Positions 20,979 to 27,137 of a stretch of DNA of 27,137 bases are shown one piece after another. The first letter of the stretch is position 1; every line of letters starts with the position of its first letter. Where the stretch lies: IMG/VR virus record IMGVR_UViG_3300043786_000408, positions 1 to 27,137 of that record; one strand, written 5' to 3'. A model generated the notes under the pieces. That model saw only the letters and a program-made list of their open reading frames with translations, had not been told where the DNA came from and made no database searches. Source of the stretch: a virus. The translations under genes and the position numbers were made by a program.

Positions 20979-21957
20979 CGTGCACCTCCCACGCGAGGCG
21001 GGGCTTGCCGCTGGACTGTCCCGAGTAGTCCCATGTGACGTACAAGCGAAGCCACTTCTGCCGGATCGGGCTGGGTCCGAATCCCTTTTCGACCTCCCAG
21101 CCTGCGGCACCCTGCGACTTCTCCCACGAAGCCTTCGTAGTTCCCACGCGGATGAAGTCGCAGTGCCGTGTCTCAATGCGATACTGGCCGTTCTGGGAGG
21201 ACAGATACTCGCGGGCAATCCCGGCCACGTTGCTCGCGTGGTTGTGGCTGATGACGATGGTGTCCGCACCTTCGATCCACGAGAACATGCGCCGCGCGTC
21301 CAGGACGCCCATGGTCATCGGGCTGTTACCGCCGCCCGTGCCGTGCTGGTACCGCATCGTGTACGAGAGGTGATTCCCGCCAGCCTGAAACTGGAACTTG
21401 ATCCAGCCGCCGTAGCCACCCGCTCCGATAGGACTGTGTGCACGCTCCTTGACCGCCCGTACAACGTGAGCCGTAGGGTCGCTCTCGTTGTGGCGGAGCC
21501 AACTGGTTTCGTGGTTTCCGGCGGCCAGCACCGCGACGTGACTGGCGTATGGTGCGAGCAGGTCCGCTCCCATGTCCACCACCCGATCAAAGTATGCGTC
21601 CGTCAACAAGGCAGAACGGAGCGCGGCCTTGTTGGATCGCCTGTCATTCCGGCCTTGCATTAGGTCGAGGTAGTCGCCCACGATGATCGTCACGGCATCC
21701 CGCTCAACGGCTTGAGCCAGCAGCCGCGTCATCACGTCGTTCCTCGCGGCCGGATTGTCGACGTGATTGTCGGCCAGCAGCAGCACCCACTGCTCGACGT
21801 TCTTGCAGGTGGGTCGCGGCACCTTGACCACGTGGATGTTCTTGCCGTGGTGTTCGACCGACCAGCCACGCTTGCGGTCGGGGTACTTCTCCCGCACGGG
21901 AGGTGGCGTCAGAATCTCGCCTGGGCCGAGCACCGCCGCCGAGCGCTTCTTGGTCAC
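20968..21957 (-). CDS. Calcineurin-like metallophosphoesterase
   Basis: 329 residues from a GTG at 21957 that overlaps the upstream stop (GTGA). Metal-binding motifs of the family appear in order: LLADNHVD (Asp63, His65), VGDYLDL (Asp95), AAGNHE (Asn148, His149) and VISHNHAS (His238, His240). The fold acts on phosphoesters: nucleic acids, nucleotides or phosphoproteins. Here the first 50 residues form an extra N-terminal part. Neighbours are a PD-(D/E)XK nuclease and two further metal enzymes, so a DNA-processing role (Mre11/SbcD-like) is possible, but no SbcC partner is present. Confidence 0.87.
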   Translation of the reverse strand: MTKKRSAAVLGPGEILTPPPVREKYPDRKRGWSVEHHGKNIHVVKVPRPTCKNVEQWVLLLADNHVDNPAARNDVMTRLLAQAVERDAVTIIVGDYLDLMQGRNDRRSNKAALRSALLTDAYFDRVVDMGADLLAPYASHVAVLAAGNHETSWLRHNESDPTAHVVRAVKERAHSPIGAGGYGGWIKFQFQAGGNHLSYTMRYQHGTGGGNSPMTMGVLDARRMFSWIEGADTIVISHNHASNVAGIAREYLSSQNGQYRIETRHCDFIRVGTTKASWEKSQGAAGWEVEKGFGPSPIRQKWLRLYVTWDYSGQSSGKPRLAWEVHDAQ

Positions 21958-22340
21958 TCCAGTCCTCCTGCATGCTCGTCTGGGTCAACCTGCAGCGATC
22001 GCTCGCCCAGCAGCTTCGTCAGCCGCCTGGCGAACTCCGGGGCATCCGAAACCCGAACCATGGCCACCCATTCCGTGCTTGTGTCCTCACGCATCAGCAC
22101 GACAGGCACGCTCCCTGGCGTCGCGTCCATCTCGGCCTGCTCGAGGAAATCGAGGGCCGCGATGCGTGCGTATCGCTTCACCTCGAGGTGCATGCCGGGC
22201 ACGCCGGTCAGGTCGGCATCGCCATCGCGGCCGCAAAACTGCTGAGACCGCCGGGCCCCAGCGGCGTTCCAGTGATGGACCACGGCCGCTGCCGCTTCAC
22301 GCTCTCCGCGCTTGCCTTTGTTCCTGCTGTGCAGCCCCAT
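21954..22340 (-). CDS. PD-(D/E)XK nuclease, Holliday-junction-resolvase-like
   Basis: 128 residues, ATG at 22340. The N-terminus NKGKRGEREAAA holds a conserved Glu14; RSQQFCGRDGDADLTGVPG holds Asp43; and HLEVKR gives Glu53-x-Lys55. This E...D...ExK spacing matches the Hjc/resolvase-like group of small phage nucleases. It would resolve recombination or replication junctions before packaging. Coupled by GTGA to the metallophosphoesterase. No Shine-Dalgarno is seen upstream. Confidence 0.8.
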   Translation of the reverse strand: MGLHSRNKGKRGEREAAAAVVHHWNAAGARRSQQFCGRDGDADLTGVPGMHLEVKRYARIAALDFLEQAEMDATPGSVPVVLMREDTSTEWVAMVRVSDAPEFARRLTKLLGERSLQVDPDEHAGGLE

Positions 22341-22377
22341 GATTACATCGTGCCCATTTCGTGGGCCCGTTCAAGGG

Positions 22378-22617
22378 TCAACCCGGAGAGACGTACGCGT
22401 TCCCAGCCTTGTCGTACCGCACCCGCCCGCTGTAGGTCCATTGTCCGGTGTTCGGGTCGTGCAGGTAAATGCCCTCGGTGTAAATGTCCTTGGACAGGGC
22501 TGCCGGTAGATCGTCCAGGCAAATGCCGCAGACGATTGGCACACGGATCTCCACGTCCGTGTCCTCGACCGTGACCACGTCGCCGTCGCAAGGACCCCAT
22601 CTCAGCACCGTCTCCAT
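22378..22617 (-). CDS. Hypothetical protein (79 aa)
   Basis: 79 residues, ATG at 22617, overlapping the upstream gene by 16 bases. Mostly beta-like with a CGIC pair (Cys30, Cys33), a single Cys10, and a central GIYLHDPNTGQWTYSGR that could be a turn-rich domain. It lies in the early/replication block upstream of the resolvase-like nuclease. Function unknown. Confidence 0.6.
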   Translation of the reverse strand: METVLRWGPCDGDVVTVEDTDVEIRVPIVCGICLDDLPAALSKDIYTEGIYLHDPNTGQWTYSGRVRYDKAGNAYVSPG

Positions 22618-22955
22618 GACGGCATTCTCCCCGCCGTGCGTTCACGTTCCATAGTCAACCCGGCCTCATGGATCAGCCGAGCCCACTCGGTTACCTCGTC
22701 TTGACCTGGGGCGTGCTTGGTGATGGCCCACCGGCACCGTTCCCGCTCGACGCCCCAGCACCGGCAGGCGGCACACGTCGACAGGCGACCGAGCCTCCGG
22801 ACCAGCGTGACGTACAGGGCCAGCTGCTCCGGGTTGTCTGCCGCCTGACCCCGGAGCGTGGCCACGGCCCTGGGCGTCCAGCTGCCCAGTTCCAGCCATG
22901 CGATGGTCCGCATGACAAGGTCCGCCCTTCCCGCCACCCGAATCTCGGGGTTCAT
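22602..22955 (-). CDS. Hypothetical protein with Cys cluster; start overlaps motif array
   Basis: 117 residues, ATG at 22955 with AAGGA nine bases upstream. A first helical half is followed by CAACRCW (Cys61, Cys64, Cys66) and Cys74, a possible metal site. The remaining C-terminus is helical and charged. Two copies of the CCCCGAGATT-type motif flank its start: one in the ribosome-binding region, one spanning codons 2-6. If the motif is a protein-binding site, this gene is its likeliest direct target. No family recognised. Confidence 0.6.
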   Translation of the reverse strand: MNPEIRVAGRADLVMRTIAWLELGSWTPRAVATLRGQAADNPEQLALYVTLVRRLGRLSTCAACRCWGVERERCRWAITKHAPGQDEVTEWARLIHEAGLTMERERTAGRMPSWRRC

Positions 22956-23081
22956 TCTCGGGGTCCTTCAAGGCAGCAGGACGAATCTCGGGGGGGAATC
23001 CCTTTAGGGATTCCCCCCGAGATTCTCCTGCCCAATCTCGGGGGGTAATCTCGGGGCCCCGAGATTCTTGCCCCGAGATTC
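22940..23081. repeat. Array of eight (G)AATCTCGGGG motifs, iteron- or operator-like
   Basis: Forward copies (plus strand) at 22940-22950, 22954-22963 (one mismatch), 22983-22993, 23034-23043 and 23047-23056; inverted copies at 23015-23025, 23057-23067 and 23071-23081. Copies 23047-23056 and 23057-23066 form a perfect 20-bp palindrome. Copies at 22983 and 23015 are the ends of a long hairpin with one bulge (22983-23025, loop TTTA). Most of the array fills the space between the primase-helicase stop and the next gene start. No T-tract follows, so it is not a simple terminator. Clustered, mixed-orientation copies next to a replication gene fit an origin or a multi-site operator. Confidence 0.88.
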
Positions 23082-23100
23082 TCCGGGTAGTTATCAGGGC

Positions 23101-25011
23101 TCACGACGCCCTCCGATACTTGGCCGAACGGCCGTCCCCAACCTGCTCCAGAAGCGGCCTCCGCTTGGGTGTCTTGGCGACCGCCTGCTCCTTCAAGGTG
23201 CGGACTCGGTTCTCCTTGAGCCCGGCCTCGGCACCACAGGCCACCAGTTCCTTGTACGACCATTCAGTCGCCGGCGTCGGGAAGAACTCGTCAACGAACC
23301 GGTCAACGTTCCAGCCGTCATCCTTGCCCTTCCTGGCCTTCTTCAGTGTCTTGGGATCGGCCATGGGCTCGGGGTAGAACCGCGGGTACTCGAACCGCAC
23401 GACGGCTGGCTGGATCGGCGCCCAAGACCGGCAGGCCGCGTCGATTACCAGGTGCTTCTCCAGCTCGTGCTCCCGCAGGACCAGATGCGTGTCCGCAGCC
23501 CGGCTCATGGACCCGGCCCCTGAGCCCACGTCGGTCACCGCCTTCTCGGCCTGGCTGCCCTTGCTCGTGTGGTGGATGCAGACCAGGGCCGCGTCCAGCC
23601 TTTTGGCCATGGCGTCCAGCCGGTTGTACGTGCTGGCCATGTACGAGTTGTCGTTCTCGTCGGCACCGTCCCCAATGTTGAACCGGTAGAAGGCGTCGAA
23701 GATGACCAGCCCGTAGTGACCGGGCTGCACGGGCTTCAGCAGGCCATCGTCCAGGCTCTGGAACGACTGCAGGGCACCGCGGAGGCTCTTGACCTCCAGC
23801 CACCCGTCCAGCTCCTCCAGCGGGATTCCCATGGCGCTGGCGACCCGCTGCAGGCGTTCCGCCAGCGTCTCTTCGTGCAGCTCGTTGTCGATCAGCAGGA
23901 CCTTGGACCGCTCGACCTTGTACGTGTTCATCCACGCCCGCCCGGTCGCCACGCACAGGGCAAGGTCCAGCACCATCCACGACTTGCCAGTCTTGGGCGC
24001 GGCGATGATGTTCATGGTCTCGCCGGACCGCAGCAGGCCGTGCACTAGCGGTCGCCGCATCGCCGGGTTGGCCCGTATCAGGTCCAGGATGCCCACCGGC
24101 TGGCTCACGGGCTCGGACTCGTCGGCTGCCTCCACCTCCTCAGCCCGCCCCCTACAGGGCGTCCTGTCGCCCTTGAACGCGTTGCGGACCTGCCTGGGCA
24201 CGTCGGCGAGTTCATCGGGCTCAAGCCTCAGCAGCCGGGCCCGCTTGAGGATGGCACGCTCGGCGTCCCCCTGGTCCCACTCACGGGCCCGCAGGTCGCA
24301 GGCGACCGTAAAGATCGTCTGCCGCCGCCCGGCCCGCATCACGAAGCCCTCGTGCAGGAACCGCTGGGACAAGTCCGACAGCGAGCCCGGGACCACGTGC
24401 TCGTCCACCGCCTCGGCCGCAAACTGCACCGGGTCGGGGAACTCGTCTAATTCGTACACGTTATCCGGCTCTGTCGATTCGACAACGCACAGCGGCTGGT
24501 GGTGGTACTTCCAGTTTCGGAAGCCCGGCAGACGCATGATCCGTGGTGCGTCGGTCACGGCCTGGTCCGACCCGAGCCGGATGGCCAGCGCCTTCTGGCG
24601 TGCCGTCCACGCCTTCAGGTCCTCCATGGGCTCGAGCAGCCGCCACCAGGCATGCACGCCGCCGCCGGTGGACACGATCACCGTGGGCTCCGGGATCAGT
24701 GCCTCGGTCCACCGACGCCTGGCTTCTTGGACGCTCACGCCACCGTCGAAGTCGGCGAACAGGCAGCGGGCCAGCCCGACGTGCTCGGCCTTACCGCCGC
24801 GCTCTTTGCGCGGGTTGGCTCCGAAGTACACGTGCGTGCCTGCCGGGTACGCCCGCAATACGTTCAAGCAGGTTGAAGATTCCTGCAGTGTGGCCCAGTG
24901 TTGGCTGGGCCTGGTCCCGATGGTGCGGAACTCGATCAGGTCGCCGGGCTCAAAGATGAACCCAAGCAGCTGCATCGCAGCCTCGACCTCGGCGGTAACG
25001 GTGTCAGGCAT
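23101..25011 (-). CDS. Primase-helicase (archaeo-eukaryotic primase + RepA-like ATPase)
   Basis: 636 residues, ATG at 25011 with AAGGA seven bases upstream. N-terminal primase domain: FADFDG (Asp87, Asp89), STGGGVHAWW (Ser114, His120) and APRIMRLPGFRNWK, the catalytic pattern of PrimPol/RepB-like primases. A linker leads to a RecA-fold helicase: Walker A APKTGKS (338-344), LLIDNEL, Walker B LVIFDA (435-440) and CIHHTSKG (478-485), typical of RepA/AAA_25 helicases. The last ~90 residues look like a winged helix (EWSYKELVACGAEAGL, then RVRTLKEQAV). One protein supplies priming and unwinding. It is directly followed by the motif array, a likely partner as origin. Confidence 0.9.
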   Translation of the reverse strand: MPDTVTAEVEAAMQLLGFIFEPGDLIEFRTIGTRPSQHWATLQESSTCLNVLRAYPAGTHVYFGANPRKERGGKAEHVGLARCLFADFDGGVSVQEARRRWTEALIPEPTVIVSTGGGVHAWWRLLEPMEDLKAWTARQKALAIRLGSDQAVTDAPRIMRLPGFRNWKYHHQPLCVVESTEPDNVYELDEFPDPVQFAAEAVDEHVVPGSLSDLSQRFLHEGFVMRAGRRQTIFTVACDLRAREWDQGDAERAILKRARLLRLEPDELADVPRQVRNAFKGDRTPCRGRAEEVEAADESEPVSQPVGILDLIRANPAMRRPLVHGLLRSGETMNIIAAPKTGKSWMVLDLALCVATGRAWMNTYKVERSKVLLIDNELHEETLAERLQRVASAMGIPLEELDGWLEVKSLRGALQSFQSLDDGLLKPVQPGHYGLVIFDAFYRFNIGDGADENDNSYMASTYNRLDAMAKRLDAALVCIHHTSKGSQAEKAVTDVGSGAGSMSRAADTHLVLREHELEKHLVIDAACRSWAPIQPAVVRFEYPRFYPEPMADPKTLKKARKGKDDGWNVDRFVDEFFPTPATEWSYKELVACGAEAGLKENRVRTLKEQAVAKTPKRRPLLEQVGDGRSAKYRRAS

Positions 25012-25038
25012 GGCGTCCTTGCCGTTGGATAGAAGTCA

Positions 25039-25542
25039 CTACAGTTGTGAAGAAGTGTCGGTCGCTTGATCCACGGACCGACATTCGTGCACACACGCCG
25101 CATAGCCCGCCAGGTCGATCATGTTGTCGGCCTTGGCCACCTCGGCGTCCCTGGCCAACTTGTCGATGCACATAAGTTTTCCCCAGTCCTCAGGCTCCGG
25201 CGGCCGAGCGAACAGGTCAGGCATCAGGGCATACGCCGCGCGCACCGTCCGCTCGAAGTGTTCGGCTGGTGGCCCGTAGGTCTTGCCGCGCTCCTCGGTC
25301 ACGGTCGCCGCCTCGCGCAGCATGCGTGCTCGGACCGGACCCGTAGGGCGCGGCGAGACGCCAATTTCGTCATCTAGCCTGTTCAGGCGGTCCATGGCCA
25401 TACACGTTTTGGCGCGCTGCAGTTCTTCCGTAAGCGATTGGATGCGGGCGTCAGAGATTTGCAGGCAGTTCAGCGCCTGCCGCAGCCGCTCCCGCGTCCA
25501 CTCCAGCTCGCCGACAGCCTGGGATAGGGGATCGTCACTCAC
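25039..25542 (-). CDS. DUF6378-like protein with N-terminal coiled coil
   Basis: 167 residues from a GTG at 25542, chosen because GGAGG precedes it by seven bases and it overlaps the upstream stop as GTGA. Residues about 5-55 form a coiled coil. The C-terminal domain EERGKTYGPPAEHFERT, then EDWGKLMCIDKLARDA and DNMIDLAGYAACV, matches the small phage domain DUF6378, related in pattern to MazG-like helical folds. Its activity is unproven. It lies between SSB-type and primase genes, so a nucleotide or replication-related function is reasonable. Confidence 0.75.
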   Translation of the reverse strand: MSDDPLSQAVGELEWTRERLRQALNCLQISDARIQSLTEELQRAKTCMAMDRLNRLDDEIGVSPRPTGPVRARMLREAATVTEERGKTYGPPAEHFERTVRAAYALMPDLFARPPEPEDWGKLMCIDKLARDAEVAKADNMIDLAGYAACVHECRSVDQATDTSSQL

Positions 25543-25793
25543 AGCCACGCCTCCACCCAGCCTCGGCCAAGGGCCGCGAGCGTGAACGCACAGCACCCGG
25601 CGACGCCCCAGGCGAAGCCCAGCCAGAACCACAGCAGGACACGAGGGGAGGGAGCGGGACTCACACCCGCATCGCCGCAGGCCCGTCGGCTCGTATGCGG
25701 CATCTTGCGTGGCACAGCCGCCGCAGGGCGCGGCCACGTGTTAGACCATCCCTGAGTCACCCCAGGTGCCTGCGGATTAGAACGGGATGTCAT
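25539..25793 (-). CDS. Small membrane protein (84 aa or shorter)
   Basis: ATG at 25793 lies inside the end of the SSB-like gene (17-base overlap); a GTG at 25664 would give 41 residues. Only the C-terminal part is well supported: VLLWFWLGFAWGVAGCCAFT is a clear membrane helix. The N-terminal half is Pro/Arg/Ser-rich and overlaps a DNA segment that can fold as a tRNA-like structure, so the true start is uncertain. The stop overlaps the next gene start (GTGA). Confidence 0.5.
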   Translation of the reverse strand: MTSRSNPQAPGVTQGWSNTWPRPAAAVPRKMPHTSRRACGDAGVSPAPSPRVLLWFWLGFAWGVAGCCAFTLAALGRGWVEAWL

Positions 25794-26232
25794 CGACCTG
25801 CACCTTTGTCTTGACGGGCTTGGACGGCGCGGCCTCGGCCTTCATGTACTCGCCGACGCGGGGCTTGCCAAACTTGCTGATGTACACGCGGATGCGAACG
25901 GTCTCGCCCTCCAGACTGCTTTCCTCGAAGCGGTGATCCTTGCCGGGACGCAGCTCGGGTCGGCCCGTAGCCCGCAGCACCTCGTTGATCCGGCTGATGC
26001 GGGTGACCGCGATGCTGTCGAACACCCGAGACCTGGTGCCGTTCTGGTGCACGTCCAGCCACAGGCTCCACTCCCAGCCCTCCGGGTTGTCTGGCGTCTT
26101 CACGTTGTCGAACTGGCTCTGCCTCGCCACGCTCTTCACGATCTCGGCGGTGTAGGTGCCCTCGGGGAGCACGCTGTTCGTTGGCTTGTCTGCCTTCGGC
26201 TTGTCTTCGCTGCTGTTCCAGATGATGTTCAC
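25777..26232 (-). CDS. Single-stranded DNA-binding protein (DUF669-like)
   Basis: 151 residues from a GTG at 26232 with AAGGAG eight bases upstream; the GTG overlaps the annealing-protein stop (GTGA). Beta-rich middle part (GTYTAEIVKSVARQSQ, WEWSLWLDVHQNGTRSRVF, VRIRVYISKFGKP) agrees with an OB-fold-like ssDNA-binding domain of the DUF669/gp2.5-like group. The C-terminal end VDDIPF is the classic acidic tip by which SSBs recruit partner proteins. It follows the exonuclease-annealase pair, completing the recombination set. Confidence 0.82.
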   Translation of the reverse strand: MNIIWNSSEDKPKADKPTNSVLPEGTYTAEIVKSVARQSQFDNVKTPDNPEGWEWSLWLDVHQNGTRSRVFDSIAVTRISRINEVLRATGRPELRPGKDHRFEESSLEGETVRIRVYISKFGKPRVGEYMKAEAAPSKPVKTKVQVDDIPF

Positions 26233-27086
26233 AGTCGGATCTCCTTGCTGTTGTCAGGGTGATTGCTCAGGGCCTCGTGCCACTCCTCGAGGACCGCCCT
26301 GGTGCCCTCGGGTGTCTTTCCCTTCTTCTTGGCTGCGGCCAGTGCCTGCATGGCGGTGCGCCTCTGACCCGTGTTTCGGGCCAACGCAGCCACCTGCTCG
26401 GCCAGATCCTCAAGACTCACCTCGCCGCCATCCGTGGCGGCAGGGTCCGGCACCTGCTCCGTGCCGGTCGCAGCCCTCGGCGCCGGCGGGTCGCACGCCG
26501 CCAGCGCCGGGGCCACGGGAGCCGCCACGGGCCCATCCGACGTGGGACCCGCAGCAGTGAGCGCGTTCAGCCTGGCCAGCCGGTCAGAAGACACGGCACG
26601 CACAGGCTGCAGGGCAGGACCGCCATCGCCGATCTCCGTTTCGTCGGGGAAGCCCAGCCCGCAGATGCTCAGAGTGAGGCGACGCTTGGCCTTCGTCTCG
26701 GCCTTCATCATGGCGTTGGCAAGCTCGACACCACGCAGGCCGGTGATGCTCACCGACCCGCTTGCCTCGTCGCGTCGGCCCTCCTTGTCTTGGCCGCGCA
26801 CCGTGACCGTGTAGACGCCGCCCTCGGTGTCCGTGATCCGGCCCGTGATCCGCACGCTGACGCCGTGGATCTGACGCAGCTGCTCGCTGCAGTCCTTCGT
26901 GGCGTACATGACCAGCCGACCTTGGAACTGCTGGAAGGAGAAGGGCCGCGTGGCCGGGTTGAGGCCCAGCGACTGGCAGACGTGGTGCACGTAAGACACC
27001 CGCTGCTCAGGAGTCAGCCTCGACAGGTCACCAGAGACCACGATCTGGTCGATGGCCTGCATGTCAGTCAGTGGAACGATGCTCAT
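26229..27086 (-). CDS. RecT/Rad52-like ssDNA-annealing recombinase
   Basis: 285 residues, ATG at 27086 with GGAGG seven bases upstream. Typical segments are LTPEQRVSYVHHVCQSLGLN, YATKDCSEQLRQIHGVSV and ANAMMKAETKAKRRLTLSIC followed by GLGFPDETEIGD, known from a large group of phage annealing proteins. The last ~110 residues are a low-complexity linker and charged helical tail. Joining the ends, its ATG overlaps the exonuclease stop (ATGA) and its own stop overlaps the SSB start (GTGA). It would anneal strands exposed by the exonuclease. Which annealase superfamily it belongs to is uncertain. Confidence 0.78.
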   Translation of the reverse strand: MSIVPLTDMQAIDQIVVSGDLSRLTPEQRVSYVHHVCQSLGLNPATRPFSFQQFQGRLVMYATKDCSEQLRQIHGVSVRITGRITDTEGGVYTVTVRGQDKEGRRDEASGSVSITGLRGVELANAMMKAETKAKRRLTLSICGLGFPDETEIGDGGPALQPVRAVSSDRLARLNALTAAGPTSDGPVAAPVAPALAACDPPAPRAATGTEQVPDPAATDGGEVSLEDLAEQVAALARNTGQRRTAMQALAAAKKKGKTPEGTRAVLEEWHEALSNHPDNSKEIRL

Positions 27087-27137
27087 GCTGCCACCTCCAT
27101 GCCTTCCTCCAGTTGCCGACGCAGCCAGACAGGGACC
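27011..27137. repeat. Second copy of the 127-bp terminal repeat
   Basis: Identical to bases 1-127. The last 55 bases (27083-27137) hold the 3' end of the exonuclease gene that is complete at 73-915. Confidence 0.93.

Noticed and set aside
22940-23081. CRISPR array
   Set aside because: Repeats are only 10-11 bases, in both orientations and with spacers too short (down to zero); no cas genes are present.
23789-25069. Long plus-strand open frame (426 codons) opposite the primase-helicase
   Set aside because: Antisense to a gene with all primase and helicase motifs; Ser/Arg/Ala-rich low-complexity translation with no recognisable fold.
1-27137. Insertion sequences or transposases
   Set aside because: No transposase motif or flanking inverted repeats with target duplications were seen; the only recombinase is the integrase.

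Overview
The window is the complete genome of a small tailed bacteriophage. Bases 1-127 recur exactly at 27011-27137, and reading frames continue across the join, so the sequence is best read as a circular molecule (or circularly assembled contig) of 27,010 bp. An HK97-type head module (P27-type small terminase, large terminase, HK97 portal, HK97 prohead protease, HK97-fold capsid proteins) and a lambda-like tail chaperone frameshift point to a siphovirus. A tyrosine integrase beside a captured tRNA 3' end points to a temperate phage. The DNA is GC-rich and Shine-Dalgarno sequences are common. The host cannot be named from the sequence; it should be a GC-rich bacterium with a tRNA-Pro whose acceptor stem ends CACCCCGA.

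Almost everything is transcribed on the minus strand, i.e. from high to low coordinates. Starting at the integrase (3115) and going down: integrase, a hypothetical protein, a DNA-binding (excisionase/regulator-like) protein, a 40-residue sigma-region-4-like HTH protein, a RecE-like exonuclease, then across the join a RecT/Rad52-like annealing protein, an SSB-like protein, a small membrane protein, a DUF6378-like protein and a primase-helicase. A dense array of eight copies of a 10-11 bp motif follows (22940-23081). Then come two small genes, a PD-(D/E)XK nuclease, a metallophosphoesterase, a small zinc-protease-like protein and an HNH nuclease.

The late region runs terminase small and large subunits, portal, protease, a 225-bp leader with a candidate promoter, two HK97-fold capsid paralogues in tandem, a strong hairpin, a lectin-like head-module protein, head-tail connectors, tail terminator, tail tube, G/GT chaperones, a short tape measure, two unassigned tail-tip candidates, a group of small membrane proteins and two Cys-rich proteins. 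Two small membrane-protein genes (3199-3596) are the only genes on the plus strand. They lie between the integrase and the end of the late operon and are candidates for lysogenic expression.

The genes work as three groups: integration and regulation; recombination and replication (exonuclease, annealase, SSB, primase-helicase, resolvase-like nuclease); and packaging and virion assembly. The most unusual points are the candidate attP lying inside the 3' part of the integrase frame, the CCCCGAGATT motif array, two capsid paralogues of which one has a repeat domain inserted in the E-loop region, and the lack of any recognisable endolysin or CI-type repressor.
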